A program made the translations under genes and the position numbers. A stretch of 64,000 nt of DNA from Hyphomicrobiales bacterium (GTDB lineage: Bacteria; Pseudomonadota; Alphaproteobacteria; Rhizobiales; Beijerinckiaceae): NCBI GenBank assembly GCA_900470095.1, contig UBZM01000046.1:1-64000 (forward strand), given 5' to 3'. This document shows, in pieces, positions 16,266 through 24,249 of the stretch (positions are counted from its first letter, which is position 1; each line of letters opens with the position of its first letter). A model generated the notes under the pieces. It was given only the letters and a program-made list of their open reading frames with translations. It was not told the DNA's origin and did not search any database.

Positions 16266-16598
16266 ATGCAATTCGCTCTCAAGCTCGCCGTTCCGTTTCT
16301 GTTATATGCCGTCGCATACGCTTTCGCACAAGAAGATGGGTCGACATCGTCGCGAAAATCAACCACTTCTATCGAAGGCTTCCACTGCGAAGTGCGGCAA
16401 GTGGATCATCCATATAATTATGCAAAATTGAATTTTTATTTAAATGAACTAGCAAAATCAGAAAGGTACTATTCAAAGCACGAGGGTAACACATCAATAT
16501 TTATAGATAGAATCGAAGGACGGTTTTCCCTTAAGAAGAACGGTGAAATGTACGCGATTGGACAATGTAAGCCGGGCAGTATTGCGCCGAAATTCTAA
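16266..16598 (+). CDS. Small exported protein with AT-rich coding patch
   Basis: A 110-residue protein with a signal peptide (1-21, ending AYAFA) and a mature domain with two Cys (FHCEVRQ near the front, GQCKPG near the end). Codons between about 16390 and 16550 are strikingly AT-rich (AAA, AAT, TTT, ATA) against the GC-rich neighbourhood, which points to recent transfer or a chimeric gene. Starts 31 bp after the preceding exported gene. Function unknown. Confidence 0.7.
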   Translation: MQFALKLAVPFLLYAVAYAFAQEDGSTSSRKSTTSIEGFHCEVRQVDHPYNYAKLNFYLNELAKSERYYSKHEGNTSIFIDRIEGRFSLKKNGEMYAIGQCKPGSIAPKF

Positions 16599-16628
16599 AT
16601 TGCACTCAATAGCCGGCTCTTTCGCCTC

Positions 16629-17714
16629 TCAAGATAGCGGCGCCAATCTCCTGACGAAATCCACCTGAGAGCGGCACCCCGTCTTCGCCAGCACGTTCTT
16701 GATCTGACTACGGACGGTCTCGCGGCTAACACCACGCGAGGCTGAAATCTCATCGGCGGTCTGCCCTGAGAGCATTCCGTTCGCGACGGCCGCCTCCGTT
16801 CGCGTCAGATCATAAAGTTCACACAGGAGTGAGGTCTCAATTCGCAGGCTTCGATCCGATGTGGTGACGACAAGCATCGCTTGCGCTCGTGAGAAGATGT
16901 CCAATGCCTGCCGACGGATCGGCAGAACGTGGATGATGAAGGCGGGTCGGTCATCCCTGTTTGGAACCGCAATCGAACGGGTATCGCCAAGGCGATCCTG
17001 CGCGAGCTCCGACAGCGACTTCTGTAGCAGCGCGTTCGCGCGATCGTCATCGAGCGCGATTTTATCCCAAGCGCGGATAATTACCTGACCGAAGAGCGTC
17101 TCGAAGCTCGGGTTCGTCGCCGTGACGTTGCCCTTGGCACCGATCAGAGCAGCGGGCGATCCCGCTCGCTCGAAGGAATCGAGGCTGGCTTGCGCTCGCT
17201 GCATCTGAAGTTTGGAGGCAAGCACCGCCGCCCGGGCCAGATGAGGGCGGATGCCGTCGAGCACCTCAATCTCGCGCCGCGTGACCGGGCCGCGATCGTA
17301 TCGGCGCTCCAGAGACAGGATGATGTTGTCGCCGGACGCAGAGCGCACATGGGTCGCCGCCGCCCACCCGAAGCCGTTCGGAATGAGGAAGTCGCGATAC
17401 ACTGGCATTGCGGCGATCTCTTCATCGCTGAAGACATCATGGTCGCTGACGAAGCTAGTGCCACAATGCGCCAGCAGTCCCTCCATTCTCGCGTTCCGCT
17501 GCATCCACCCGTCGTCAATGAAGCGCTGGACTATGGGGCGAACCGGGTCGCAACTCACCCAATTAGTCCCATGCGGCGAGTGAGCGAACAGCAGGCCGCC
17601 GTAGCAACCGGCCATCTCGGAAAGCCGTGCGATCGCGGTGGGCCATACCTCTGGCACGGCCGCGGCCTCGTAGATCATGCCTACAGAATCGCCGAATTCG
17701 TTTGCATCGAGCAT
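16629..17714 (-). CDS. LuxR-type transcriptional regulator
   Basis: A 361-residue cytoplasmic regulator. The N-terminal two thirds (about 1-190) are a sensor region without the acyl-homoserine-lactone-binding signature, then a PAS-like segment (about 180-285), and a C-terminal LuxR/GerE HTH (about 298-358: 'LTRTEAAVANGMLSGQTADE', 'SRETVRSQIKNVLAKTGCRS'). The ATG at 17714 follows GGGGTGAT. Divergent from the alpha-oxoamine synthase gene, 123 bp between starts, so it is the obvious candidate to control that gene. Confidence 0.87.
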   Translation of the reverse strand: MLDANEFGDSVGMIYEAAAVPEVWPTAIARLSEMAGCYGGLLFAHSPHGTNWVSCDPVRPIVQRFIDDGWMQRNARMEGLLAHCGTSFVSDHDVFSDEEIAAMPVYRDFLIPNGFGWAAATHVRSASGDNIILSLERRYDRGPVTRREIEVLDGIRPHLARAAVLASKLQMQRAQASLDSFERAGSPAALIGAKGNVTATNPSFETLFGQVIIRAWDKIALDDDRANALLQKSLSELAQDRLGDTRSIAVPNRDDRPAFIIHVLPIRRQALDIFSRAQAMLVVTTSDRSLRIETSLLCELYDLTRTEAAVANGMLSGQTADEISASRGVSRETVRSQIKNVLAKTGCRSQVDFVRRLAPLS

Positions 17715-17837
17715 CTATCACCCCCCGCATTGGATGCGACAGGGCCGCAATCTCGTCAATCATCACCCTGTAGGGGGATGCATTCGGAAGCTCCTCGGAT
17801 CCAGAATGACCGGCGGCTTCAGAGTTTCAGGGCGGAA

Positions 17838-19172
17838 ATGGACGAGTACTTTTCGCGCGATGTTCGGTTTTCCTCGATTCCCGACCACGTCGACGGCAGC
17901 CGAACCAATCTGATCTCGCGGTGGAGCGCTCTCGGGCGATGGTTCGTTGAGCGTGGAGAGTTTGGCTTAGATCCGTATCAGAAAGTTTCCTCCGGACGCA
18001 TCGGGCCTGAGACGAACGGCTTTCTTCGAGATGGTACGCCGATCTCGGGAGTCAACTTTGCAAGCCAAGACTACCTCAGTCTCTCCAGCCATCCTTCGAT
18101 CATGCGTGCGGCCGCACAGGCAATGGAACGTTATGGCGTGCATAGCGCCGGATCAGCCGCCCTAATGGGGAATACCTCTTTGTCGGTCGCCCTAGAGGAT
18201 CGGCTGGCGTCCTACCTCGGCTTTGGTGTCTGCACCTTATTCCCTATCGGCTGGGCCGCCGGCTACGGCATTATCAAGACGCTGGTTCGGGAGACCGATC
18301 ACGTCATCATCGATGTCCTCGCCCATGCCTGCCTTCAGGAAGGCGCGCGTGCCGCAACCGCCAATGTCAGCCGTTTCCCGCATCTGTCGACCGACGCGGT
18401 CGAGAAGCGCCTGAAGCGGATTCGGGGTAGCGACCCGCGAGCCGGGCTTCTGGTCGTGACCGAAACCCTGTTCTCCATGGATAGCGATATCCCTGATATT
18501 GCGGCGCTTCAGGCTCTCTGTCATCGCTACGACGCAACGTTGTTGGTCGATTGCGCCCATGACCTTGGCGCCCTTGGTGAGCGCGGGCTCGGGGTCCTCC
18601 ATGTTCAGGACATGGTCGGCAAGGTCGACATCCTGATGGGCTCGTTCTCGAAGACCTTCGCCTCGCCCGGAGGCTTCGTCGCCTGCAACGATCTCGGCCT
18701 GAAATTCGCGCTGCGTTCGAGTTGTGGGCCATCGACCTTCACCAACGCGATGACGCCGATCCAGGCCGCTGTCATCGACGCTGCGCTTTCGATAGTCGAC
18801 AGCCCAGAGGGCGACGAACGCCGGGCACGCCTCCTGGCGAACGCGACGCTGCTACGGGACGGGCTCGCGGCCAAGGGCTTCACTGTCATGGGGCAGCCAA
18901 GCGCGATCGTGCCCGTCGTCCTCGGTAACGCTTCGATCTCGCGGCTTATGACGAAATACGCGGCCGAGGAAGGCGGCGTCGTCAATCTGGTTGAGTTCCC
19001 CGCCGTCGCCCGGAACGCGTGCCGCTGGCGCATGCAGGTGATGGCCGATCATACGGAAAGCCATGTTCGATCGATGGTCGAGATTGCGGTCTCGGCACGA
19101 ACCCGTGCAGTTTGCAGGGAATCGGAACTATCCGCGCTCGATAATGAGAAGATCGAGGAACTAGTCGAGTAG
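17838..19172 (+). CDS. PLP-dependent alpha-oxoamine synthase family enzyme
   Basis: A 444-residue fold-type I PLP enzyme of the family that decarboxylatively joins an amino acid to an acyl-CoA (BioF, KBL, serine palmitoyltransferase, CqsA/LqsA). PLP Lys272 sits in GSFSKTFASPGG; Asp238 and His241 in 'LLVDCAHDLGALGERG' match the usual D-E-A-H motif, with Cys in place of Glu; 'VNFASQDYLSLSSHP' and 'YGVHSAGSAALMGNT' are family signatures. The ATG at 17838 follows AGGGCGG. The subtype cannot be decided: no biotin operon, threonine dehydrogenase or sphingolipid gene is adjacent, while a LuxR-type regulator is divergent, which makes a CqsA-like signal synthase one possibility. Confidence 0.85.
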   Translation: MDEYFSRDVRFSSIPDHVDGSRTNLISRWSALGRWFVERGEFGLDPYQKVSSGRIGPETNGFLRDGTPISGVNFASQDYLSLSSHPSIMRAAAQAMERYGVHSAGSAALMGNTSLSVALEDRLASYLGFGVCTLFPIGWAAGYGIIKTLVRETDHVIIDVLAHACLQEGARAATANVSRFPHLSTDAVEKRLKRIRGSDPRAGLLVVTETLFSMDSDIPDIAALQALCHRYDATLLVDCAHDLGALGERGLGVLHVQDMVGKVDILMGSFSKTFASPGGFVACNDLGLKFALRSSCGPSTFTNAMTPIQAAVIDAALSIVDSPEGDERRARLLANATLLRDGLAAKGFTVMGQPSAIVPVVLGNASISRLMTKYAAEEGGVVNLVEFPAVARNACRWRMQVMADHTESHVRSMVEIAVSARTRAVCRESELSALDNEKIEELVE

Positions 19173-19348
19173 CTCGACCGCCCGCCACGCCCACTCACCG
19201 CCCTCGCCCCGCACCCAGCCGATCCACACGCCTGGGTGCTTCGGGGCCGGTAGCCATTCGCGTTGATCGCCTTCGGGACGGTCTCCGTCCAATCGTGGCA
19301 GCCGCGCGTGGCCCGGGTCAGAACGCAAAACACGACGCGCGCACACAA
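19161..19348 (-). pseudogene. Possible frameshifted small gene
   Basis: The minus strand reads 'LTRATRGCHDWTETVPKAIN' in one frame and then 'EWLPAPKHPGVWIGWVRGEG' to 'WAWRAVELLD' and stop in another; both parts look coded. The break falls at GCGAATG near 19255. If this 7-mer had once been tandemly repeated, the restored frame would read 'NANGEWLPAPKHPG', so loss of one copy explains the shift. It overlaps the end of the oxoamine synthase gene by 12 bp, tail to tail. Speculative but consistent. Confidence 0.35.
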
Positions 19349-19508
19349 CAGCTACTCCACTACGCGCAGAGAACGCGGGCCTGGGAGGAACCGTTCCGGT
19401 GACGGAACCGGCGATCGGCTCCATAAGTTGAACCGCGGTAGGATGCGGTGCCTGCGTCGATGAACGCCTTGCGATCGACCAATCTGGGGGCAACCCTGGA
19501 GATGCACC

Positions 19509-19789
19509 GTGCCCGGCTCCTCCCCTCGCGTCGTCTGGTCCCATCTCTTCGGTCGAGAGGTTCTCTCCGATTCCGGGGAGTGGCGGCACGAATGCGAGGT
19601 CGAATACCTGCTCTCCCTCCCACGGCGAAGCGCGCCGAAATGCTCGACGGCGTCCCCGGCGCCATCGATCGCGAAAGCCGGGGCGTGAAAGGCGTTAGTG
19701 GTGAGGCCGCGGTTGCTGCCTTGAAAGCACAGATCGAGCGGCTCCGGCTCATCAAGATGAAGGGCAAATTAGTGCGCCGGGCCCGCTAG
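19509..19789 (+). pseudogene. Frameshifted conserved hypothetical gene
   Basis: From a GTG at 19509 (GGAG 8 nt upstream) the plus strand reads 'VVWSHLFGREVLSDSGEWRH' and 'ECEVEYLLSLP', then coding character continues one frame over from about 19618 as 'TAKRAEMLDGVPGAIDRESR' and 'GEAAVAALKAQIERLRLIK' to the stop at 19789. Restoring a single base in the CCC run near 19618 joins the halves into a protein of about 93 residues. Function unknown. Confidence 0.5.
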
Positions 19790-19813
19790 TAATTTACGCA
19801 ATGCAGATATTTG

Positions 19814-20500
19814 ATGGTTGACGCTACGACGAAACACAATCCCGCGTTATGGTCAGGTATGAGTCCAGAGATTTCCAGCGTTGTGACGGCGTTCACTGAG
19901 GAGCAGGCTCAACGCCTGACCGGCCTCAGTCAACGGCAGCTGCGCCATTGGGATCGAACCGGTTTCTTTACGCCCAGCCTAGCTTACGAGGACCGCAGTC
20001 AACCGCTGAGCCGCCTTTATACCTTCCGAGATCTCGTCTCGCTTAAGGTGCTAAACGCCCTGCGCAACGATTCGAGTGTCCCACTTTCCCATCTTCGCGA
20101 AGTGAAAAGTAAGCTCGCCCACCTAGGCGAAGATATTTGGGCAAAAACGACTCTGTACGTGCTCAATAAGCGCGTGATCGTCGACAATCCCGAAACGAAG
20201 GCGCGCGAAGAAGTCGTGTCTGGACAGGGCGTGCTTCAGATCCCGCTGAAGGTTGTTACCGGCGATATGAAGCGCGCGGTCGAAGAAAGTCGTCAGCGCT
20301 CTCCGTCGAAGGTGGGGCAAGTCGAACGCGCCCGGAATGTTGCCCGGAATCAGCCTGTCGTTGCGGGAACTCGCATCCCTGTTCGCGCGATCAAGGCATT
20401 TTCGCGGGCCGGCTACACCGTTGAGCAGATCCTCGAGCAGTATCCAACCTTAAGTGCGGCCGATGTCCAAGCTGCCATCGATTTTGTCGAGGCCGCTTGA
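19814..20500 (+). CDS. MerR-like/DUF433 antitoxin
   Basis: A 228-residue protein. Residues 22-95 form a MerR-like winged helix ('RLTGLSQRQLRHWDRTGFFT', 'RLYTFRDLVSLKVLNAL') and the C-terminus (about 165-228) is DUF433 ('QPVVAGTRIPVRAIKAFSRA', 'ILEQYPTLSAADVQAAIDF'). DUF433 proteins are antitoxins paired with DUF5615 PIN-like toxins, and the next gene is one. Expected roles are to neutralise the toxin and repress the operon. Start is uncertain; ATG 19859 is an alternative. The stop overlaps the toxin start as TTGA. Confidence 0.85.
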   Translation: MVDATTKHNPALWSGMSPEISSVVTAFTEEQAQRLTGLSQRQLRHWDRTGFFTPSLAYEDRSQPLSRLYTFRDLVSLKVLNALRNDSSVPLSHLREVKSKLAHLGEDIWAKTTLYVLNKRVIVDNPETKAREEVVSGQGVLQIPLKVVTGDMKRAVEESRQRSPSKVGQVERARNVARNQPVVAGTRIPVRAIKAFSRAGYTVEQILEQYPTLSAADVQAAIDFVEAA

Positions 20501-20910
20501 GAGAGAAGCTGGCCGACCCGCTGTCATTCTTACTGGACGAAGGAGCACCCGTCGGCCTTCGACTTCCTCTAGCCGCCGCCGGCCACAAGGTGATCCTTCA
20601 TCACCAAGCGATCGCAGCGGGCTCGCCCGATGACCTAGTTTGCATAACGGCAATGATCAACAACGCCGTCCTCGTCGCTATCGACGGCGATATGAAGCAA
20701 TTCGCCAAACGATACGGCGTAGCACCTGGCAACGATGGGCGGTTCGATAAACTGCACGTTCTCCGGATATGCTGCGACGAGGTGCTAGCTTTGAAGCGCG
20801 TTGAGCAGGCCGTTTCCTTCATCCAACACGAATGGAGCTTTACGGCGGCGAAGGCAGCGAGACGACTTTGGGTAGACATAGGCCCCCATTTTCTGCGCTC
20901 CCACAGGTAG
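20497..20910 (+). CDS. DUF5615 PIN-like toxin
   Basis: A 137-residue protein with a DUF5615 (Mut7-C/PIN-like) fold: 'FLLDEGAPVGLRLPLAAAGH' with Asp and Glu in the first strand, 'AGSPDDLVCITAMINNAVLV' and 'AIDGDMKQFAKRYG', which supply the conserved acidic residues (LLDEG, SPDD, DGDMKQF) expected of a metal-dependent RNase. The start is a TTG overlapping the antitoxin stop by 4 nt, so translation is coupled and probably weaker. The C-terminal 40 residues extend past the domain. RNase activity is inferred from the family. Confidence 0.8.
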   Translation: MREKLADPLSFLLDEGAPVGLRLPLAAAGHKVILHHQAIAAGSPDDLVCITAMINNAVLVAIDGDMKQFAKRYGVAPGNDGRFDKLHVLRICCDEVLALKRVEQAVSFIQHEWSFTAAKAARRLWVDIGPHFLRSHR

Positions 20911-20931
20911 ATTACGAGATCGCCGAAACGC

Positions 20932-20966
20932 AAAAAGGCCCGCCCCCCGTTTCGGAGTGGCGGGTC
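20932..20966 (-). terminator. Minus-strand rho-independent terminator
   Basis: GGCCCGCC (20937-20944) pairs with GGCGGGTC (20959-20966), one mismatch, and five A at 20932-20936 give a T5 tract on the minus strand. It ends transcription from the DUF3800 gene and probably the whole prophage late operon. Its sequence resembles the terminator at 14549-14584. Confidence 0.75.
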
Positions 20967-21003
20967 GGGGCGCGCATCGCGGATGGCGGGAATTGCCAGA
21001 CGG

Positions 21004-21750
21004 TCACAGAGCCTCCTGCAGCAGGTCGCCGATTGTCCCCATCCCGGCCACTACCCGCAATGCCACCTCGTCGAAGCCGTTGGCGGTGCCCTCGTTAAAC
21101 CGGCCTCGTCTCACGAGCATACGATTGATCGACCATGCAGCGAGGTCGGCAAGTTGCAAACCGCATATCCGCTCTGACGGGGCAACGATTGGCCCACCGC
21201 ACACGAGGAATGCTGCCCCAGGCCACTCCTCGACTACTGGCGCATCTCCGGACCTGTCTCGATCAAGGACCAAAGCCGCGGGACGGAGACCATTCGATAG
21301 CCGTTGGACCAAGCTGCGCACGAGCACCCGTTTTAGCCCCACCTTTAGGCCCACGCTAACATCACCGAATTCTTTGGCCGCCGCCCTGATATGGGCGTAC
21401 TGCCCCTTCGAAACGCGGACGTGCATCGCCCGCGCATCGCACGATGCCAGCACTTCCATCAAAAATGAGAGCGCGCTGATGCGGTCTTTGGTGGCGACCG
21501 CCGACCATTCTGAGCCCGATGGCGGATTGGCTATCTCGGTGGCGTGGAACTTCGACATCCCAAGTTCTGCCAGCCGCTCAGCAACGCGCTCCGCCGCTCT
21601 AATGTAAAGCTCAGAGCGCATCTCGATCGCCACAATCAGGCGGAGGTCGGGCACAAGATGAGCGACTGGCTGCCCAGCGATATCACTGTCGTCGCAGAAG
21701 ACCAACGTTCGTCCGGGGACTGTGAGTTCATTGAGATTTGGAGAAGGCAT
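21004..21750 (-). CDS. DUF3800 family protein
   Basis: A 248-residue protein with an RNase H-like fold. The first strand gives 'TLVFCDDSDIAGQP' in place of the usual D-E-S/T-G start, and 'SERICGLQLADLAAWSINRM' is the conserved C-terminal helix of DUF3800. Nuclease activity is suspected for the family and members often ride on phages and islands. It lies 64 bp downstream of the lysis genes on the same strand, so it is either the last prophage gene or the first host gene. No Shine-Dalgarno stands out. Confidence 0.75.
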   Translation of the reverse strand: MPSPNLNELTVPGRTLVFCDDSDIAGQPVAHLVPDLRLIVAIEMRSELYIRAAERVAERLAELGMSKFHATEIANPPSGSEWSAVATKDRISALSFLMEVLASCDARAMHVRVSKGQYAHIRAAAKEFGDVSVGLKVGLKRVLVRSLVQRLSNGLRPAALVLDRDRSGDAPVVEEWPGAAFLVCGGPIVAPSERICGLQLADLAAWSINRMLVRRGRFNEGTANGFDEVALRVVAGMGTIGDLLQEAL

Positions 21751-21814
21751 GCATCCTGACTAGCCGAGTGGGCCGTAGCCCGCCAGCCGAACCCAATGGA
21801 GTCAAGTTCGACAA

Positions 21815-22156
21815 TTAATTCGCGCCACCCGCCTTCCGCGCCGTGGGCTGGCCCTCAATAACGCGGTCCAGACGCTCGTTCATGTGCTGAACTTGGCCGC
21901 TAATGCCCTTTACGGCGTCAAAAAGCGGCTCCATCTGCTCGCGCAGCCCCGCTTTGGTGAGGTAGGTTTCGGCAACGTGCGTCTTGTAGGTGGCAAGCTT
22001 TTCCCCAACCTTGGCGGCTTCGGCTGCCGCAGAGCGTGCAGCGGACATTGATTCGTCCTTGGCGACGCGGACGACGCCCTCAACCCGCCACCATGCAGCG
22101 GCGACGGCGCCAAGGATGAAAACAACGAACGAAACGAACTCAGTCGTAATGGTCAC
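21815..22156 (-). CDS. Membrane-anchored coiled-coil protein of lysis cassette
   Basis: A 113-residue protein with one N-terminal membrane helix ('FVSFVVFILGAVAAAWWRV') and a long coiled coil with 'AARSAAAEAAKVGEKLATYK' and 'LFDAVKGISGQVQHMNERLD'. Topology and place after the holin-like gene resemble an inner-membrane spanin, but no outer-membrane partner was found, so the role is inferred. It overlaps the preceding gene by 4 nt (ATGA). Confidence 0.65.
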   Translation of the reverse strand: MTITTEFVSFVVFILGAVAAAWWRVEGVVRVAKDESMSAARSAAAEAAKVGEKLATYKTHVAETYLTKAGLREQMEPLFDAVKGISGQVQHMNERLDRVIEGQPTARKAGGAN

Positions 22157-22701
22157 CGGCGCCTCCCGAAGCCGAGCGACGGCGCGATTTCCTTAAGCGT
22201 GTGACCGCCATTGAACACGGCCAGCCAGGTAAGGGTGACAGAGCCCCAACTCTCGACGATGTATTTCATATCAAGCATCGGCTTAACCCACGGCCCGCCG
22301 AACACGCCGGCCAGAAGGATGACGGCCCAGCCCGCGATAATCAGGCCCTGCCAAGCGCCACGCCAGAACTGCCAGGCACCGAAGCCCTTTTCGATCTCGG
22401 CGGCTTGCGCCTGGTCGGTGCGTGCGACTTCGGCTTCCCAGACCTTAAGCAAAGCCGGCGCTTCGGCCTCAACTTCCTGAACGACTTCCGGCCTTGACGG
22501 GATTGCTTCCGCCACTGCCTCCGGAGTGGGCTCGGTCCCCAGCCGCCCGGCCAGTGTGTCGATCAGCTTGCCCGCCACGCCGCCGACAACCGCCCCAGCA
22601 GGGCCGCCAATGGCCGCGCCGATAGCGGTGCCTAGCGTGGGTGCTCCCGCCTTGAACAGCGCGCCAGCGAGGCCGCCAAGCGCGCTTGCCAGGTCAGCCA
22701 T
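22153..22701 (-). CDS. Holin-like membrane protein (3-TM type)
   Basis: A 182-residue protein. A Gly/Ala-rich amphipathic N-terminus (1-50) precedes an acidic helical linker and at least two membrane helices ('GLIIAGWAVILLAGVFGGPW', 'VTLTWLAVFNGGHTL'). This matches the Holin_3TMs style of Mu-like and transducing-agent phages. It overlaps the endolysin gene by 8 nt and the next gene by 4 nt, a compact lysis cassette. Role: permeabilise the inner membrane to release the endolysin. Confidence 0.75.
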   Translation of the reverse strand: MADLASALGGLAGALFKAGAPTLGTAIGAAIGGPAGAVVGGVAGKLIDTLAGRLGTEPTPEAVAEAIPSRPEVVQEVEAEAPALLKVWEAEVARTDQAQAAEIEKGFGAWQFWRGAWQGLIIAGWAVILLAGVFGGPWVKPMLDMKYIVESWGSVTLTWLAVFNGGHTLKEIAPSLGFGRRR

Positions 22702-23317
22702 TGGCGCTACCCCGGAAGGCAGCCCACAGACGCGCCCAGAAGCCGGGGGCGTTGTCGTTTGCGGCGGTGGCAGAGACGGGCGCAGCCTTCGCGACCTTCA
22801 CCTTGTCCAAGATCGCCTCGACGCGCTCTGGCGTAACCAGGGACTTGTTCTTGCCGTCGCCGGCGTAGAAGCTCTGGCCGCGACTGACTTGCCGGCTGCC
22901 GCCCTTCGTCGCTCTGAGTACGGGCAAAGACGCCCACTCCTGCGCGAGCCGCTTGGCGAATTCTGTGCGGCTGACGGAGCCGGCCAAGTACGCCTCAATC
23001 CCGCGCCGCTTTAGCAGGTGATATCCGAGCCTGTCCTGCAGGTCCGCGTCGAGCTTCTGGCTCTGTTTCAGAGCAAGCTCGGCGATCAAGTCGCGAAGCG
23101 TCGCGCGCATGAATTGATACCGGCCGGTTGCGCTCGAGCCGTAGCGCTTGGTCCAGTCGGCCTGCGCAGCCTGGATCTCAGCGAGCGTCATGCTCGTTAC
23201 GGGCTTGGGCAGTTTGCCCTGGTTGTTGCCGTATACGGTGTCATAGCCCTTGGGCGCTTCAATGCCGCCGATAAAGTCGAGCAGAAGCGCCGCTCCGGCG
23301 GGAACGGTTTTGTCCAT
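22694..23317 (-). CDS. Endolysin, lambda R-like (GH104-type)
   Basis: A 207-residue peptidoglycan-degrading enzyme. Glu20 ('LLLDFIGGIEAPKGYDTVYG') aligns with catalytic Glu19 of lambda R, and 'GSSATGRYQFMRATLRDL' (60-77) is the family signature; 'RLAQEWASLPVL' follows. Lambda R is a lytic transglycosylase, which is the expected activity. The C-terminal 60 residues, with 'ATAANDNAPGFWARLW', are extra and may aid wall binding or export. No signal peptide, so holin-dependent release is expected. Confidence 0.88.
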   Translation of the reverse strand: MDKTVPAGAALLLDFIGGIEAPKGYDTVYGNNQGKLPKPVTSMTLAEIQAAQADWTKRYGSSATGRYQFMRATLRDLIAELALKQSQKLDADLQDRLGYHLLKRRGIEAYLAGSVSRTEFAKRLAQEWASLPVLRATKGGSRQVSRGQSFYAGDGKNKSLVTPERVEAILDKVKVAKAAPVSATAANDNAPGFWARLWAAFRGSANG

Positions 23318-23527
23318 TGGTGGTCCTAAAAAATGAAGGTGCCGCGTCGGGCGGCAGTTTATGGAAAACTAGCCGGGGTTTGCGGCTGGCCGTTAAGCCC
23401 CGCCGGTAATGCAGCACCTGGGTGCGGGGCGCCCCTCCCGCCTCGAACCGTATAGGTCAGGGCCGACCGGTACTTGCTTGAGCGCGGCGAAGGTCTTCTC
23501 CGGCGCGGGTCTTTCCAGATCCCAGCT

Positions 23528-23899
23528 TCAAAGGGAACGGGCGATCAAATGCACGGCGAGGGCCGCCAACAATGCTCCGCCCCAATACCCGAGCCAGATA
23601 GCGAGAGCTGCGGGCCATTTGCGGGTCCGGCGCAGGTAGAAGGCGAGCCCGAGTGGGGTAAACAGAACAGTCCAGATATTGCCCTTCCGGCTGCGGGTAA
23701 AGCCGAAGGCGCGCGAGTCTTCAATCTGCCAGATGACCGTGAATATGATCATGCCGCACTTTTGGATCACATCGTTCCACGTGATGTAGGGCGGGTTTCC
23801 CTGCCAGAAGACATGGTCCAGCACCATGCCGAACGCAACGAAGCCGAGGAAAACGGCATAGACAAGGTTGCGGCGGACAGTCGGAGAATAGCGGACCAT
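23528..23899 (-). CDS. Small polytopic membrane protein, possible prophage cargo
   Basis: A 123-residue protein with about three membrane helices ('NLVYAVFLGFVAFGMVLDHV', 'VIQKCGMIIFTVIWQI', 'LAIWLGYWGGALLAALAVHL'). No strong Shine-Dalgarno at the ATG (23899). It stands apart from the lysis cassette by 210 bp, on the same strand, next to two plus-strand genes. Function unknown; candidates include superinfection exclusion, by analogy only. Confidence 0.6.
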   Translation of the reverse strand: MVRYSPTVRRNLVYAVFLGFVAFGMVLDHVFWQGNPPYITWNDVIQKCGMIIFTVIWQIEDSRAFGFTRSRKGNIWTVLFTPLGLAFYLRRTRKWPAALAIWLGYWGGALLAALAVHLIARSL

Positions 23900-24249
23900 A
23901 GGGCTCAACAGGGCCGCTCTTGGCTCATCAATGGGAATGGGGCAAGCGCGACGCCAGCGGCGAGCTGGGAGGCTAGTCGCTGGCGAGAAACGAACGAGTG
24001 ACGACCGGACATTGAGACCCTGCGGACTGCCGACGATTAGGGTCGCCGACGGGAAAGCCAAACACCGCAAGTGGAAATTATTGTCAATTGAGATGATTCA
24101 TAACGACAATTCAGCGCGGCTTGCGCCTCCCGGATGTTCATTTCAGTGCTCCGGACGAGACAGGAAAGGCGGCGCCGCGCAAGGCTGCGCCGCAACTTGA
24201 ACAGCTGCCGTCAGGTCCTTACGTAAGGTCGAGAAGCGGGGGCTACTAG
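23900..24249. other. Divergent intergenic region with inverted repeat
   Basis: The region separates divergent cargo genes and should carry both promoters. ATTGTC (24080-24085) and GACAAT (24105-24110) form a 6-bp inverted repeat with a 19-nt spacer in an AT-richer patch, a possible regulatory site. Nothing else is recognisable. Confidence 0.3.

Noticed and set aside
17190-17837. Upstream extension of the alpha-oxoamine synthase to a 660-codon frame
   Set aside because: The extra 216 codons are antisense to the LuxR-type gene; family homology begins only after the ATG at 17838.
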